From: CBDCVY01 sp965223245
GTDB lineage: Bacteria; Nitrospinota; Nitrospinia; Nitrospinales; Nitrospinaceae
Direction of reading: 5' to 3'
Assembly: GCA_965223245.1 (NCBI GenBank)
Contig: CBDCVY010000013.1
Coordinates: 1,116,001 to 1,180,000 of the forward strand
DNA length: 64,000 nt
In this document: positions 51,752 through 61,129 of the stretch, in pieces
Numbering within the stretch: position 1 is the stretch's first letter
Layout: every line of letters starts with the position of its first letter
Notes under the pieces: generated by a model
Databases searched by the model: none
Told to the model about the DNA's origin: nothing
Seen by the model: only the letters and a program-made list of their open reading frames with translations
Translations under genes and position numbers: made by a program

Positions 51752-52942
51752 TTACCGGTCACATTCTCCACCAATCATGTTGATCATGTCAAATGTAGGA
51801 ATGATATCAGCAAGCATTTGGCCTTTAATAATTTCTTCAACACCTGCTGTCATGGTAAAGCATGGGGGGCGAACACGGCATTTAAAGGGTTTTCCACTGC
51901 CATCACTGACTAAATAAAAACCCAGTTCACCATTTGCTGCTTCAGTGCCCAAATAAACTTCACCAACAGGAGGTTTAAGGCCTTCAATTGTCATCTTAAA
52001 ATGCGCAATCATTTCTTCCATCTTAGAATACACATCTTGCTTGGAAGGCTGTCGCATATAGGGATTATCTACGTTAATCGGACCCTCTGGCATATCTTTC
52101 ATAGCTTGCTTAATGATTCGAAAGCTTTGTTTAATTTCTTCCATGCGTACTAAGTATCGATCAAAATTGTCCCCCACAGTTCCTATTGGAATATCAAAAT
52201 CAATTTTGTCGTAAACTAAATAAGGCTCTGCTTTTCGAATATCGTAATCCACACCACAAGCACGTAAGCAGGGACCAGTGTAACCAAAGGAAATAGCCGA
52301 TTCTTTAGAAAGAATCCCCGTGTCTCGCATACGGTCCAGAAAAATTCTATTTTTAGTTAAAAGCTTGTCTACATCATCAAATAAAGAATCTAACTTTGGA
52401 TATACTGCTTTTAAGTCATCATCGAAATCAGGAGGTAAGTCGCACATCAGACCACCTATTCTTACATAATTTGAGGTCAATCGTGCTCCACATACTTTCT
52501 CAAGTAAATCCCAAATAATCTCACGCGTTTCGACAAAGTAAATAAAAGCGGTCAAAGCCCCTAATTCCAAAGCAGCTGCAGCGATATTGGTGTAGTGGTC
52601 CGCTATTCTTGAAAGTTCGTTGGTTACAACTCTAATGTACTGACAACGCTCTGTTGCTTCAATCCCCAATAATTTTTCTACTGCTAGAGCATAACCAATG
52701 TTATTCATTATGGCAGAACAATAGTTCAATCGATCTGTATATGGGAACACATTAGTCCATGTAACGCTTTCGCACATTTTTTCAAAACCACGGTGCAAGT
52801 ACCCAACGTCAATTACGCAATCAACCACCGTTTCTCCATCCAGTGTTAATAGGAATTTAACAGTGCCATGGGTGGCTGGGTGTGAAGGACCCATGTTAAG
52901 AACTAAATGCTCAGTATGTAAACTTTCTTTTAAATCAGACAT
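51752..52942 (-). CDS. nuoD: NADH-quinone oxidoreductase subunit D
   Basis: 49-kDa-type subunit lining the quinone site at the peripheral-arm base of complex I. The 396-residue protein has the quinone-contact His in MGPSHPATHGTVKFLL, the Glu/His-rich GYLHRGFEKMCE, RIADHYTNIAAAALELGA and the C-terminal segment MINMIGGECDR. Length is normal. It is the last gene of an E-G-D cluster; 36 bp separate it from nuoG. nuoB, nuoC and nuoH to nuoN are not in the window. Confidence 0.97.
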   Translation of the reverse strand: MSDLKESLHTEHLVLNMGPSHPATHGTVKFLLTLDGETVVDCVIDVGYLHRGFEKMCESVTWTNVFPYTDRLNYCSAIMNNIGYALAVEKLLGIEATERCQYIRVVTNELSRIADHYTNIAAAALELGALTAFIYFVETREIIWDLLEKVCGARLTSNYVRIGGLMCDLPPDFDDDLKAVYPKLDSLFDDVDKLLTKNRIFLDRMRDTGILSKESAISFGYTGPCLRACGVDYDIRKAEPYLVYDKIDFDIPIGTVGDNFDRYLVRMEEIKQSFRIIKQAMKDMPEGPINVDNPYMRQPSKQDVYSKMEEMIAHFKMTIEGLKPPVGEVYLGTEAANGELGFYLVSDGSGKPFKCRVRPPCFTMTAGVEEIIKGQMLADIIPTFDMINMIGGECDR

Positions 52943-52978
52943 AGTAAGTTGTTAGTTGATTATCCTGATTTCGTAAAT

Positions 52979-55609
52979 TTAGTTTGCTTTCGAAATTTTA
53001 ACAGATACCAATCCTTCTTCTCCGTTTCTTAACATATTTATGGGAATGTCGGGCCAGTTTTTAGGAATATAAACAATTCCTTTTGGTGATCTTCCATTGA
53101 CTTCTACGGGTAAATCCACTGATAAGGATTGTGATTCCACGCGAATTTTATCGCCCGATTGAATTCCTAATTCTTTTGCATCGGCAGAATTAATTTCTGC
53201 AATACAGTCAGGGCCAACATCAACAAGGGCTTTTGCATAGTGAGTGTAATTACCAATATGAAACATGTGATTATTAGCAATTAGCTTCATTGGAAACCCA
53301 TCCGTATCGGAGTGAGAGTCTCCTTCGGTTACGATGGAAAACCCTGGGTTATCGCCAGACTTTGTTGGGGTCCACTGTTTATATCGATTACCCGGAAAAA
53401 GTCCCTTGTAAGAAGGAGCGGCCTTTTCTATTTCTTCGTGTAATTCTGAAATAAACGTATAATCTAAAGTTTTTCCACATTTGCCGGCTAATTCATTAAA
53501 AATATCAAAATCCGGACGCGATTGACCTTGAGGTAATACTGCTGGTGCTACCTTTTGGACATGACGTGTCATATTTGTAAAGGTACCCTCTTTTTCAGCA
53601 TACGTAGAAGTAGGTAAAATTATGTCCGCCAATTTAGCTGTTTCCGTCATATAAACATCCTGAACCACCAAAAATGGAACCGTTCGCAAGGCTTCTTTTA
53701 CCAATGATCCTTTGTAGTAGGAATGACAGGGATCTTCTCCAGCGATGTAAAGCATTTTTACCCAACCTTTAACACAATTATTCCAAAGGTCATCTACTAG
53801 GTTATCTTGTTCAAGCTTTAATTCCTTGAGTCCCCAAGTTTCGGCCAAGTTGCTAAGTGCACCCGTGTCTTTTATGGATTGATAGCCAGGCAAATAAGCA
53901 GGTGTCATTCCCATATCATTAACCCCTTGGGAATTACAATGCTCTCTTGGAGGGTAAACACTAACGCTGCCTTCACTTCCATATTGAACCAATACACACA
54001 AATTCAAAATAGCGGCCAATATGTTTTCTCCTTGACCGGTATCTAATATATCGTTTCCTAAAAGAATGAACCGATCAGCTTTTTTTGCAAACTTTTCAGC
54101 GGCTTCAGTTAGCAAGCTGTCGCTAATTCCAGTTGCCTTTTCAGCGAATTCGGAAGTGTATTTGGTTAAAGAATCGGCTAAATCATTATAATTAGAAACA
54201 GCGGATTTTACTTTCTCCAAATCTACCAGATTTTTTTCTATAATTATTTTGCATATCCGATTTGCAATGACTAGATCTGAGCCCGGTAAAAATGTAAGAC
54301 GGGTTTCTGATCGTGACTCATGTTTGAATTCAACTTTTCTTGGATTGGCAATCAGTATATCTGTGTTGAGTCGTATTGCAGCTTTACGAATTGCGTTTCC
54401 GGCAACCGGGTATTCAGAGGGAATGTCTGTATTAAATAAAAGAACGACATCTGCTTTTTCCAGTTCAGGAATGGGTTTGCTTGTAATTCCATTATCAAAG
54501 CAACCTGCCATAAAATCATTCAGGTAGGGTGCTCTCAAGTTAGCAAGATTGGTAACCTGATTCGATCCTAAGATTCCCCGATAAAGTTTTTGTAAGAGAT
54601 AGTTTTCTTCATTGGTCAATTTTTCTCCACCAATGGCTGCCACAGTATGCGGTCCACTTCGATTAACTGTGGTTTTAAACCGGTCAGCAATAGTTTCCAG
54701 AGCTTCTTCCCATGAAATCTCTTTAAAGTTCCCACCGACATTCATTAAAGGAGTCTGAATTCGTTTTTCATTTTGAACCATTCCATGGCCGAACCGTCCT
54801 TTAGCGCAAAGATTCCCCTCATTAATTCCAACATCAAAGTTTTCATCCGCTTCAATACGGATTAAATTTCCTTTTTTCGTTTGAAGGCGAACGGTACAAC
54901 CCCAGGAGCAAAAGTTACAGGTAGAGTGGGTATTGTCAAACATTGCAGCCAATCCCCTTGCCTCCGAGGATAAGTCCATTAAAGCACCTGTAGGGCATAC
55001 GGTGATGCACTGACCACAAAATTCACAATCAAGTGGTTCATCGTTAGCTGTTCCAATAGTTACTTTATAACCACGTTTGTGGAAATCCAACGCTTGGACT
55101 CCTTGCACTTCATCGCAAACTCGTACACACATTCCGCACATGATGCATCGGTTTAAGTAAAATTCGATAATGGGGTTGGTTTTAATGCTGGGTTCATTTC
55201 GACGTTTGATTTCAAACCGGCCATTGTAAAGCTTTAGCCAATCCGTGTTGTCTTGAAGGGGGCAAACTCCGGATTTGTCGCATATGGGGCAGTCTAACGG
55301 ATGTTCCACCAAAAGCATTTCAAGACAAGCTTGATTATACCGGTTGGTTTCCTCGGTATCGCTTTTGATGTCCATTCCCTCTGAAACAGGGTGAGTGCAG
55401 GAATAGACCAAGTCTTTTTTGCCATCCACATTGACTTCCACCATGCAGGTTCTGCAGGCAGCAAATGGTTTTAATTGGCGGTTTGAGCAAAGGTTTGTGA
55501 TATATATTCCTTCGCGTTTAGCCGCATCTAATATAACCGTTCCCTCAGGAGCGGAATAGGGCTTCCCATTAATTGAGAAATTGATGACCTTTTGTTCTTT
55601 AACGCTCAT
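52979..55609 (-). CDS. nuoG: NADH-quinone oxidoreductase subunit G
   Basis: Large iron-sulfur subunit of the complex I peripheral arm, 876 residues. A 2Fe-2S site (Cys41, Cys52, Cys55 in NLCSNRQLKPFAACRTC, plus one more in YSCTHP), the His-ligated 4Fe-4S cluster (HPLDCPICDKSGVCPLQD), and two ferredoxin sites (CIMCGMCVRVC, CEFCGQCITVCPTGAL). An additional CNFCSWGC...CAKG quartet (N7) heads a molybdopterin-type domain without catalytic metal. The C-terminal domain is of the molydopterin-binding type. It lies 20 bp after nuoE with no nuoF between. Confidence 0.96.
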   Translation of the reverse strand: MSVKEQKVINFSINGKPYSAPEGTVILDAAKREGIYITNLCSNRQLKPFAACRTCMVEVNVDGKKDLVYSCTHPVSEGMDIKSDTEETNRYNQACLEMLLVEHPLDCPICDKSGVCPLQDNTDWLKLYNGRFEIKRRNEPSIKTNPIIEFYLNRCIMCGMCVRVCDEVQGVQALDFHKRGYKVTIGTANDEPLDCEFCGQCITVCPTGALMDLSSEARGLAAMFDNTHSTCNFCSWGCTVRLQTKKGNLIRIEADENFDVGINEGNLCAKGRFGHGMVQNEKRIQTPLMNVGGNFKEISWEEALETIADRFKTTVNRSGPHTVAAIGGEKLTNEENYLLQKLYRGILGSNQVTNLANLRAPYLNDFMAGCFDNGITSKPIPELEKADVVLLFNTDIPSEYPVAGNAIRKAAIRLNTDILIANPRKVEFKHESRSETRLTFLPGSDLVIANRICKIIIEKNLVDLEKVKSAVSNYNDLADSLTKYTSEFAEKATGISDSLLTEAAEKFAKKADRFILLGNDILDTGQGENILAAILNLCVLVQYGSEGSVSVYPPREHCNSQGVNDMGMTPAYLPGYQSIKDTGALSNLAETWGLKELKLEQDNLVDDLWNNCVKGWVKMLYIAGEDPCHSYYKGSLVKEALRTVPFLVVQDVYMTETAKLADIILPTSTYAEKEGTFTNMTRHVQKVAPAVLPQGQSRPDFDIFNELAGKCGKTLDYTFISELHEEIEKAAPSYKGLFPGNRYKQWTPTKSGDNPGFSIVTEGDSHSDTDGFPMKLIANNHMFHIGNYTHYAKALVDVGPDCIAEINSADAKELGIQSGDKIRVESQSLSVDLPVEVNGRSPKGIVYIPKNWPDIPINMLRNGEEGLVSVKISKAN

Positions 55610-55628
55610 TCGATCTCAACTCCAATTT

Positions 55629-56150
55629 TTAATCATCAACCGAATATTGATCACAAATATCGTAGGTTTTTTCCGGGTCAATGCTGCCATGAGTGTCATC
55701 ACCAATGATAGCCATTGGGGCAGCTCCACAGTTTCCCAGACAAGAAGCAAACTCTAATGTAAACAACTTGCTTGGATCAGTTTCTCCCTGTCCCATATGA
55801 TATTTTTCTTTGAGCTTATCAGCAATTATAGGAGCTCCTTTTACAAAACATGCCGTTCCATAACATAATTTATATATGTATTTCCCGGGCTCAGTAATAC
55901 GAAATTGTTTGTAAAAAGAAATAACTCCATAAATTTCTGCCCGTGTTAAGTTAAGCTCTTCCATGATGACTTGAATGGTTTCCTCAGGTAGCCACCGGAA
56001 TTGTTCCTGTACTTTTCCCAATATTGGAATCAAGAATTGACGGGAGCGGCTGGGAAATTGATCCAAAACTTTGTAAACCACTTCCAAATCTATTGATTCA
56101 TCTTTTATATCAGGGGAAGGCTCGGTATTTTCTGAAGTTGAAGAATTCAT
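55629..56150 (-). CDS. nuoE: NADH-quinone oxidoreductase subunit E
   Basis: Thioredoxin-fold 2Fe-2S (N1a) subunit of complex I, 173 residues. The cluster ligands are CYGTAC (C-x4-C) and CLGNC (C-x3-C), and the helical N-terminus has LIPILGKVQEQFRWLP and INFYKQF-like content (VISFYKQFRI). It usually pairs with the flavin subunit NuoF, whose gene is absent here. First gene of the E-G-D operon, with a promoter and about 100 nt of leader. Both half-sites of the cluster are complete. Confidence 0.95.
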   Translation of the reverse strand: MNSSTSENTEPSPDIKDESIDLEVVYKVLDQFPSRSRQFLIPILGKVQEQFRWLPEETIQVIMEELNLTRAEIYGVISFYKQFRITEPGKYIYKLCYGTACFVKGAPIIADKLKEKYHMGQGETDPSKLFTLEFASCLGNCGAAPMAIIGDDTHGSIDPEKTYDICDQYSVDD

Positions 56151-56168
56151 GGAATATAAATTGTTTGA

Positions 56169-56202
56169 GAACTAACTCAAAGAGTTGCTGGTAAATTAGT
56201 TC
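56169..56202 (-). promoter_or_regulatory. Potential stem-loop in the nuo leader
   Basis: In the nuoE leader, GAACTAA (outer arm) and TTAGTTC pair over 7 bp around an inner AACTC/GAGTT pair. It may be a stability or translation element. No known RNA family is recognised. Confidence 0.3.
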
Positions 56203-56257
56203 GGTTGACGAGCTAGTTTGTTGTTTAATATAACGCCAAAAGAATTAAAAAACACGA

Positions 56258-56287
56258 AGTATATAGGCCCAAATCCATAACTGTCAA
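56258..56287 (-). promoter_or_regulatory. Candidate sigma-70 promoter for nuoEGD
   Basis: Read on the - strand: perfect TTGACA (56287-56282), 18-bp spacer, TATACT (56263-56258). Start near 56251, leader about 100 nt. Good match to both elements. Confidence 0.6.
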
Positions 56288-56614
56288 CTTAATAATTAAT
56301 TAAACAAGGGAGGAAAAAATGAATTGATGCTCAAGGTAGAAATTTTGTTTTAATATTGGTTTTTTCAAGCCATAAGAAAGTAGAATTTCAGGTTTTTCTC
56401 AATTTGTTAGGAAAGGTGAAATTATTTAAATTACTACTAAAAAAGCGATTTATTAATCAACAACAGGTTGCAAAATTTGAAAGAAAATATAGGTATGTTT
56501 TTGGGATATTTTGGCAAATATAGGGATTTAAAACAGCTAAGTAAGAATGTGCGGAATCCATTTGCAACAAGCTTGATTATCCCTATTTAGGGTATTTTGA
56601 GAGACGAAATGGTT

Positions 56615-58870
56615 TTACTTTAAGCTGAACTGTGATTTTGTTAAAACAGGCCGATTTGAAAGCTGTTGGTCCGCTGGTTTTAATTGAATAAGATTAGAAT
56701 AAGCTCCTGAATGATTGGGGTTTATAGATAAAGCGGATTGGAAGGCTACATAGGCCGCTTTGTTGTTATTTGTGTTTAAATAATACTCTCCCAAGGCAAA
56801 ATAAATATCTGCATCTTGTGGATTATTCTTTAAGGCCTTTTTTAAAGTATAAATAGCTTCCCAATATTGATTCATTTCTCCCAAAGACCAAGCTATATTT
56901 TTGTAAAGTTGATTGTTATTGGGATACTTTTTCAATGCTACTTCAAAGGTTTGTATCGCATCTTGGTGCCGCCCCAGCAACTCATAGACCAGTCCCAATT
57001 GATTTAATGATTTCAAGTGGTCTTTTTCATAAAAAAGAGCTTTCTGAAAAGCATTAATTGCCGTTTCATGACGGCCTAAAATTGTATTAATTTTCCCAAT
57101 TTGATAATACACATTTGCTTTATTGGGACTTAAGTCAATTGCTTTTTGGTAAACGTTTAAGGCCTCCTCAAATCGATCTAGCTTTAGAAAAGCTGTGGCC
57201 AACCCAATTAGCAGCTTTTGATTACTTGGTTCCTTTTCTAAGGACTTTTCATAAGGAAAAATGGCTTGTTCAAACTGGTGGGTTTTTAGATAATTTTCAG
57301 CGATTAACTTCTGCGCTTTTAAATTATCGGGTTGCCTTCGAATTATTTTTTTTAGATAAAATATTCCTTGTTTGGGTTCATTGAGATAGGAATACGCAAA
57401 ACCCAAACCAAACTCAGCTCCAAAGTTATTAGGAATCAATTCCAAAGATTTCAAAAAGGGATTAATTGCTTTTTTATAATTTGAAAGCTTTAGGTAGGCT
57501 TGTCCAAGATATTGAAATCCCCACCCTAATTTTTTATCCAACCGAGTTGCTTGTTTTAAGGGGAGAATAGCCTCTTTATAATTTTTCGTAAAATATAGAG
57601 ATCGTCCGAGATCGAACCAAGTTTCAGTTGATTTTTTGTTGTGCTTCAAAGTTTCTTTCAACTCAGGGATAGCGTGGGTATATAATTCCATTTTCAAAAA
57701 GCATTTAGACAATTTTTTATGAGCGTCTTTGTGGTTTGGATTCAATCGGACCACTTCTTGAAAAGCGGATACTGCCTCAGGGTATTGTTTTAAATCAAAA
57801 TTGATTTTGCCTATTTTGTAAAAGGCATTAATGCTCTTTGGATTCACCCGTACAACCTGACGGTATTGTTCAATGGCTTTATGCGGAAAGTTTAGCTTTT
57901 CATAAGCTTGAGCCATTTTATAATAAGCGGCCTTAAAGTTTTTATTTAATCTAACAGCCTCCGCAAAATATTGATTCGCCTTTTTCAGGTTGTGCAATTT
58001 ATAGTGAATCCAGCCCAATTTATAAAAAGCTTTCGAATCTTTAAACCTGACTTTAATTAATTTTTGAAATGGCTTTATCGCTAATTTTAATTTTCCAAGG
58101 TTTATGTAAGCTTTCCCTAAATATTCTAATGCTATGTCATCCATTGGATAAATAATCAATGCATCTTTTAAGGGCTTTAGAGCCTGATCGGGGTGCCCTG
58201 ATTTCACTAATGTCCGTCCGATAGCGGCATGAAGTGAGTGAAAGTTTGGAGAAAGGTCTAAAGCTTCGTTGTAGTGCATTAGGGCATTTTTATATTGTTT
58301 TAGAGCTTCAAAGTTGGCCCCGAGCTCTAAAAGCCAATCGGGTCGATTTGGGTCTAGTTGTAAGGCTTTTTGAATTTCCACCACAGCTTTTTGGTGGTTC
58401 CTCAATTTAGATAAAGTGGCTCCCAATGCAAAATGGGCTAAAGCCAAATTGGGATTTAAATTTAATGAAATTTCAAGATGCTCTTTAGCTTTTAAGTAGC
58501 GCTGTAATAAACGATAAGCATTACCTAACCCATATTGAGCTTCGGGATAATTGGGGTCCATTTGCACTGCTTCTAAATAAGATTGAGCAGCTTTTTTGAT
58601 TTTATGTAAAGCTATGTAGCTTTCCCCTAAATGAAAATAGGCTGATGGAAATAGGGGTTCCAATTCAATAACTTTTTTATATTCCTGGATGGCATCTTTG
58701 TATAACCCCATTTGTTCATATGAACGGGCCAATCCAAAATGCGCCAGGTGGTCATTTGGGTTGGTCTCCAAGACCATTTTATAATCTTGGACACCTAAAA
58801 AGTCTGCAAAGCTTGGAGAAATAGTTGCCCAAATCAATATGAAACTGAATGTGATAACTAATTTTTTCAA
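56615..58870 (-). CDS. Large exported TPR-repeat protein
   Basis: A 751-residue protein with signal peptide MKKLVITFSFILIWATIS and cleavage at SFA, then about 20 consecutive TPR units of 34 residues covering nearly all of the mature chain (DAIQEYKKVIELEPLFPSAY, AHFALGATLSKLRNHQKAVV). The repeats form a superhelical scaffold for protein binding, probably in the periplasm. The start is TTG 58870, preceded by the strong ribosome site AGGGGAA. No domain other than TPR is seen. Downstream of mltG by 112 bp. Partner unknown. Confidence 0.85.
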   Translation of the reverse strand: MKKLVITFSFILIWATISPSFADFLGVQDYKMVLETNPNDHLAHFGLARSYEQMGLYKDAIQEYKKVIELEPLFPSAYFHLGESYIALHKIKKAAQSYLEAVQMDPNYPEAQYGLGNAYRLLQRYLKAKEHLEISLNLNPNLALAHFALGATLSKLRNHQKAVVEIQKALQLDPNRPDWLLELGANFEALKQYKNALMHYNEALDLSPNFHSLHAAIGRTLVKSGHPDQALKPLKDALIIYPMDDIALEYLGKAYINLGKLKLAIKPFQKLIKVRFKDSKAFYKLGWIHYKLHNLKKANQYFAEAVRLNKNFKAAYYKMAQAYEKLNFPHKAIEQYRQVVRVNPKSINAFYKIGKINFDLKQYPEAVSAFQEVVRLNPNHKDAHKKLSKCFLKMELYTHAIPELKETLKHNKKSTETWFDLGRSLYFTKNYKEAILPLKQATRLDKKLGWGFQYLGQAYLKLSNYKKAINPFLKSLELIPNNFGAEFGLGFAYSYLNEPKQGIFYLKKIIRRQPDNLKAQKLIAENYLKTHQFEQAIFPYEKSLEKEPSNQKLLIGLATAFLKLDRFEEALNVYQKAIDLSPNKANVYYQIGKINTILGRHETAINAFQKALFYEKDHLKSLNQLGLVYELLGRHQDAIQTFEVALKKYPNNNQLYKNIAWSLGEMNQYWEAIYTLKKALKNNPQDADIYFALGEYYLNTNNNKAAYVAFQSALSINPNHSGAYSNLIQLKPADQQLSNRPVLTKSQFSLK

Positions 58871-58982
58871 TAGATTTCCCCTAATAAGAGTCCTTATCTC
58901 CTATCGGCATTTTTTTCTGAAAAAATAGTAAGTAATCAAAAAATAGGGGTGTAATTAAATGAAATTACATAAACGTGAGGAA

Positions 58983-59999
58983 TTAACCTTGCTTGCGATG
59001 AAGTTGGTATTTGCGGACAGCAAAATTATGATCTTTTAAATTATTAGAAAATTGATGGCTTCCATCTTGGCGAGACACGAAATAAAGGTGGTTTGTTTGG
59101 GCAGGTTGCATCGCCGCATGGATAGAAGCCAGTCCCGGATTAGCAATGGGTCCCGGCGGCAAACCGAAATGTTTATATGTATTGTATGGTGAGTCAATCG
59201 ATAAATCTTTTTTTCTAATATTTCCATCGAAATGGGCCATGGCATAAATTACCGTAGGATCCGTCTGGAGTCGCATTCTTTTTTCAAGCCGATTATGAAA
59301 AACAGAAGAAATAATTTTTCTTTCAGAATCCAACCCGGTTTCTTTTTCGATAAGAGAGGCTAAAGTTATTACTTCATGAAAGGTTAGTCCTGACTTTTTT
59401 ATCATTTCCTTTGTTGGTGGATTCAAAACCTTTTCTTTAAATGTGGCAATCATTTTTTCAATGATTTTACGTTCTCCTTCGTTTTTACTGAAACGATAGG
59501 TTTCTGGAAAAAGGTATCCTTCAAGGCTTTCTGCGGATATTTTTAGGGATTTAATTAATTCAGGATTTTGAGTTTCTGAAATGAATTTTTTAGAATTTAC
59601 TAGGCCTTCTTTTTCTAAAATCAAAGCAATTTCAGCAATGCGTTGGCCTTCCGGAATAGTTACCGAATGAAGATGGGTGTGGCCATTGGAAATAATATCC
59701 AGTATTTCGTATGGAGTCATTTGTCCCGATAATTGATATTCCCCTGCTTGAATGTGATCTTGTTTCCCTTGAAAATAAGTGAACATCATAAACTGTTTTT
59801 CGCTGGAAATAATTTTCTTGGTTTCTAATTGATGTGAGACTTGACGTAATGTTGTCCCATTAGGAATTTCTAAAATAGAAATATCTGATAGGGGGTTGGT
59901 TGGAGAAAATGCGAAGTTATAAAGGGTGCCAACGACAGTAATACATAAAACAACAACTAATATTGCTAAACCCTTCAAGAATTTTTTAATGGTCCGCAT
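58983..59999 (-). CDS. mltG: Endolytic murein transglycosylase MltG
   Basis: Cleaves nascent peptidoglycan glycan strands at the outer face of the inner membrane and helps set strand length. The 338-residue protein has an N-terminal membrane helix (GLAILVVVLCITVVGTLY), a LysM-like subdomain (LEIPNGTTLRQVSHQLE) and the catalytic Glu in ASLIEKETG, followed by VFHNRLEKRMRLQTDPTV and SPYNTYKHFGLPPGPIANPG (in parts). ATG 59999 is preferred to the TTG at 60014. It may act with PBPs elsewhere in the window. Confidence 0.95.
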   Translation of the reverse strand: MRTIKKFLKGLAILVVVLCITVVGTLYNFAFSPTNPLSDISILEIPNGTTLRQVSHQLETKKIISSEKQFMMFTYFQGKQDHIQAGEYQLSGQMTPYEILDIISNGHTHLHSVTIPEGQRIAEIALILEKEGLVNSKKFISETQNPELIKSLKISAESLEGYLFPETYRFSKNEGERKIIEKMIATFKEKVLNPPTKEMIKKSGLTFHEVITLASLIEKETGLDSERKIISSVFHNRLEKRMRLQTDPTVIYAMAHFDGNIRKKDLSIDSPYNTYKHFGLPPGPIANPGLASIHAAMQPAQTNHLYFVSRQDGSHQFSNNLKDHNFAVRKYQLHRKQG

Positions 60000-60053
60000 A
60001 AAAGGAATCCCCAAATGATAGATAATTTATGATCGGCAATTTTGGGGTTTGCC

Positions 60054-61124
60054 TTAATTGATGATTTCTTTTATTTTTTCAAGAAATGCATCATTTTCCT
60101 CAGGAGTCCCAACAGTAACTCTTAGGCAGTTGTTAAGCCTAGGATGACTACTGAGGTCACGAATTAGTATACCTCTTTCTGCCAACTGATTAAATAGTTC
60201 TGTTGAATTATTGGTTGTACGAAAAAGTATAAAATTGGCATCCGAAGTAAATACCGTTAAGGAGGAAAATTGGGAGAGAGATTTCTTAACTCGGTCTCTT
60301 TCTTGCAATATTGTATCTATCTGTTCTTGAATGGGTTCAAAGTTTTTGAGCAATTGCTCAGCTAAGCTTTGAGAAACCGTGTTGGAATTGTAAGGCAATC
60401 TCACTTTATTGATTTCATTGATAATAATGGGATCTGCGATGGCGAACCCTACTCGTAGCCCTGCTAAACCTATTTTGGAAAGACTCCGTAAGATTATGAC
60501 ATTATTGTGGTTAGTCATTTTCTTTAAATAAGTCGTTTTAGAAAAATCAAAATACGCTTCATCAACAACAACTATCCCGGAAAAATTCTCTATCACAAGT
60601 TGAATTTCTTTTTGGGTAAAACAGTTTCCGGTTGGGTTGTTTGGATAACTAAAAAAAATGATTTTTGGTTTATTATTCTGAATTGAGCTTAATAAATCTT
60701 TAGCTTTAAAATTCCATTGTTCATCTAAGGGAATGGTGTGTGTATTTAATCCCATACCTTTTGCTAAAATGGAATACATTGCAAAAGTGGGGTCAGGAAA
60801 GGCAACTGTATCACCCATATCACAGAAAATTTGTAGAATGATTTGAATCAATTCGTCCGAACCATTTCCTAATACAAGAGACTCCGTGGAAACATTTAAC
60901 CTTTGGGATAAAGTTTTTCTTAATGTTGTAGAATCAGGATCGGGGTAGCGATTTAAATCGAACGAGCAAAAGGATTCCTCAAATAGCTTTTGAATATTGG
61001 AAGGAAGTGGAAACGAATTTTCATTTGCGTGTAATTTGACAGGGCAATCAACATTTTCAACATGATAAGGCTTTAAAGTTTTTACTTTATCTTTAACCAA
61101 AGCGAGTAAGTCAACGTTAGCCAT
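60054..61124 (-). CDS. hisC: Histidinol-phosphate aminotransferase
   Basis: PLP enzyme of histidine biosynthesis, 356 residues. PLP-binding lysine in LRSLSKIGLAGLRVGFA, the cofactor-binding FSYPNNPTGNCF and VVDEAYFDF, and the phosphate contact NGSDELIQIIL. It lies five bases after gmk. A related aminotransferase (e.g. phenylalanine/cobalamin type) is possible, but motifs fit HisC best. No other his genes are near. Confidence 0.9.
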   Translation of the reverse strand: MANVDLLALVKDKVKTLKPYHVENVDCPVKLHANENSFPLPSNIQKLFEESFCSFDLNRYPDPDSTTLRKTLSQRLNVSTESLVLGNGSDELIQIILQIFCDMGDTVAFPDPTFAMYSILAKGMGLNTHTIPLDEQWNFKAKDLLSSIQNNKPKIIFFSYPNNPTGNCFTQKEIQLVIENFSGIVVVDEAYFDFSKTTYLKKMTNHNNVIILRSLSKIGLAGLRVGFAIADPIIINEINKVRLPYNSNTVSQSLAEQLLKNFEPIQEQIDTILQERDRVKKSLSQFSSLTVFTSDANFILFRTTNNSTELFNQLAERGILIRDLSSHPRLNNCLRVTVGTPEENDAFLEKIKEIIN

Positions 61125-61129
61125 AAAAT

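Larger units (their letters stand above)
56151..56614. other. 464-bp region between nuoE and the large TPR gene
   Basis: Holds the nuo promoter and leader (above) and about 330 bp of AT-rich sequence without a credible ORF or RNA gene. A short hairpin CCCTA..TAGGG (near 56580) lacks a T tract, so I do not call it a terminator for the TPR gene. Confidence 0.55.

Noticed and set aside
52979..55609. Possibility that the nuoG-like gene is a formate dehydrogenase alpha subunit
   Set aside because: The molybdopterin-type domain lacks the catalytic Cys/Sec-His, and it lies between nuoE and nuoD with the full set of NuoG clusters.
56560..56600. Short hairpin CCCTA..TAGGG as a terminator of the TPR gene
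   Set aside because: Four to five base pairs only, with no T tract on the coding strand.
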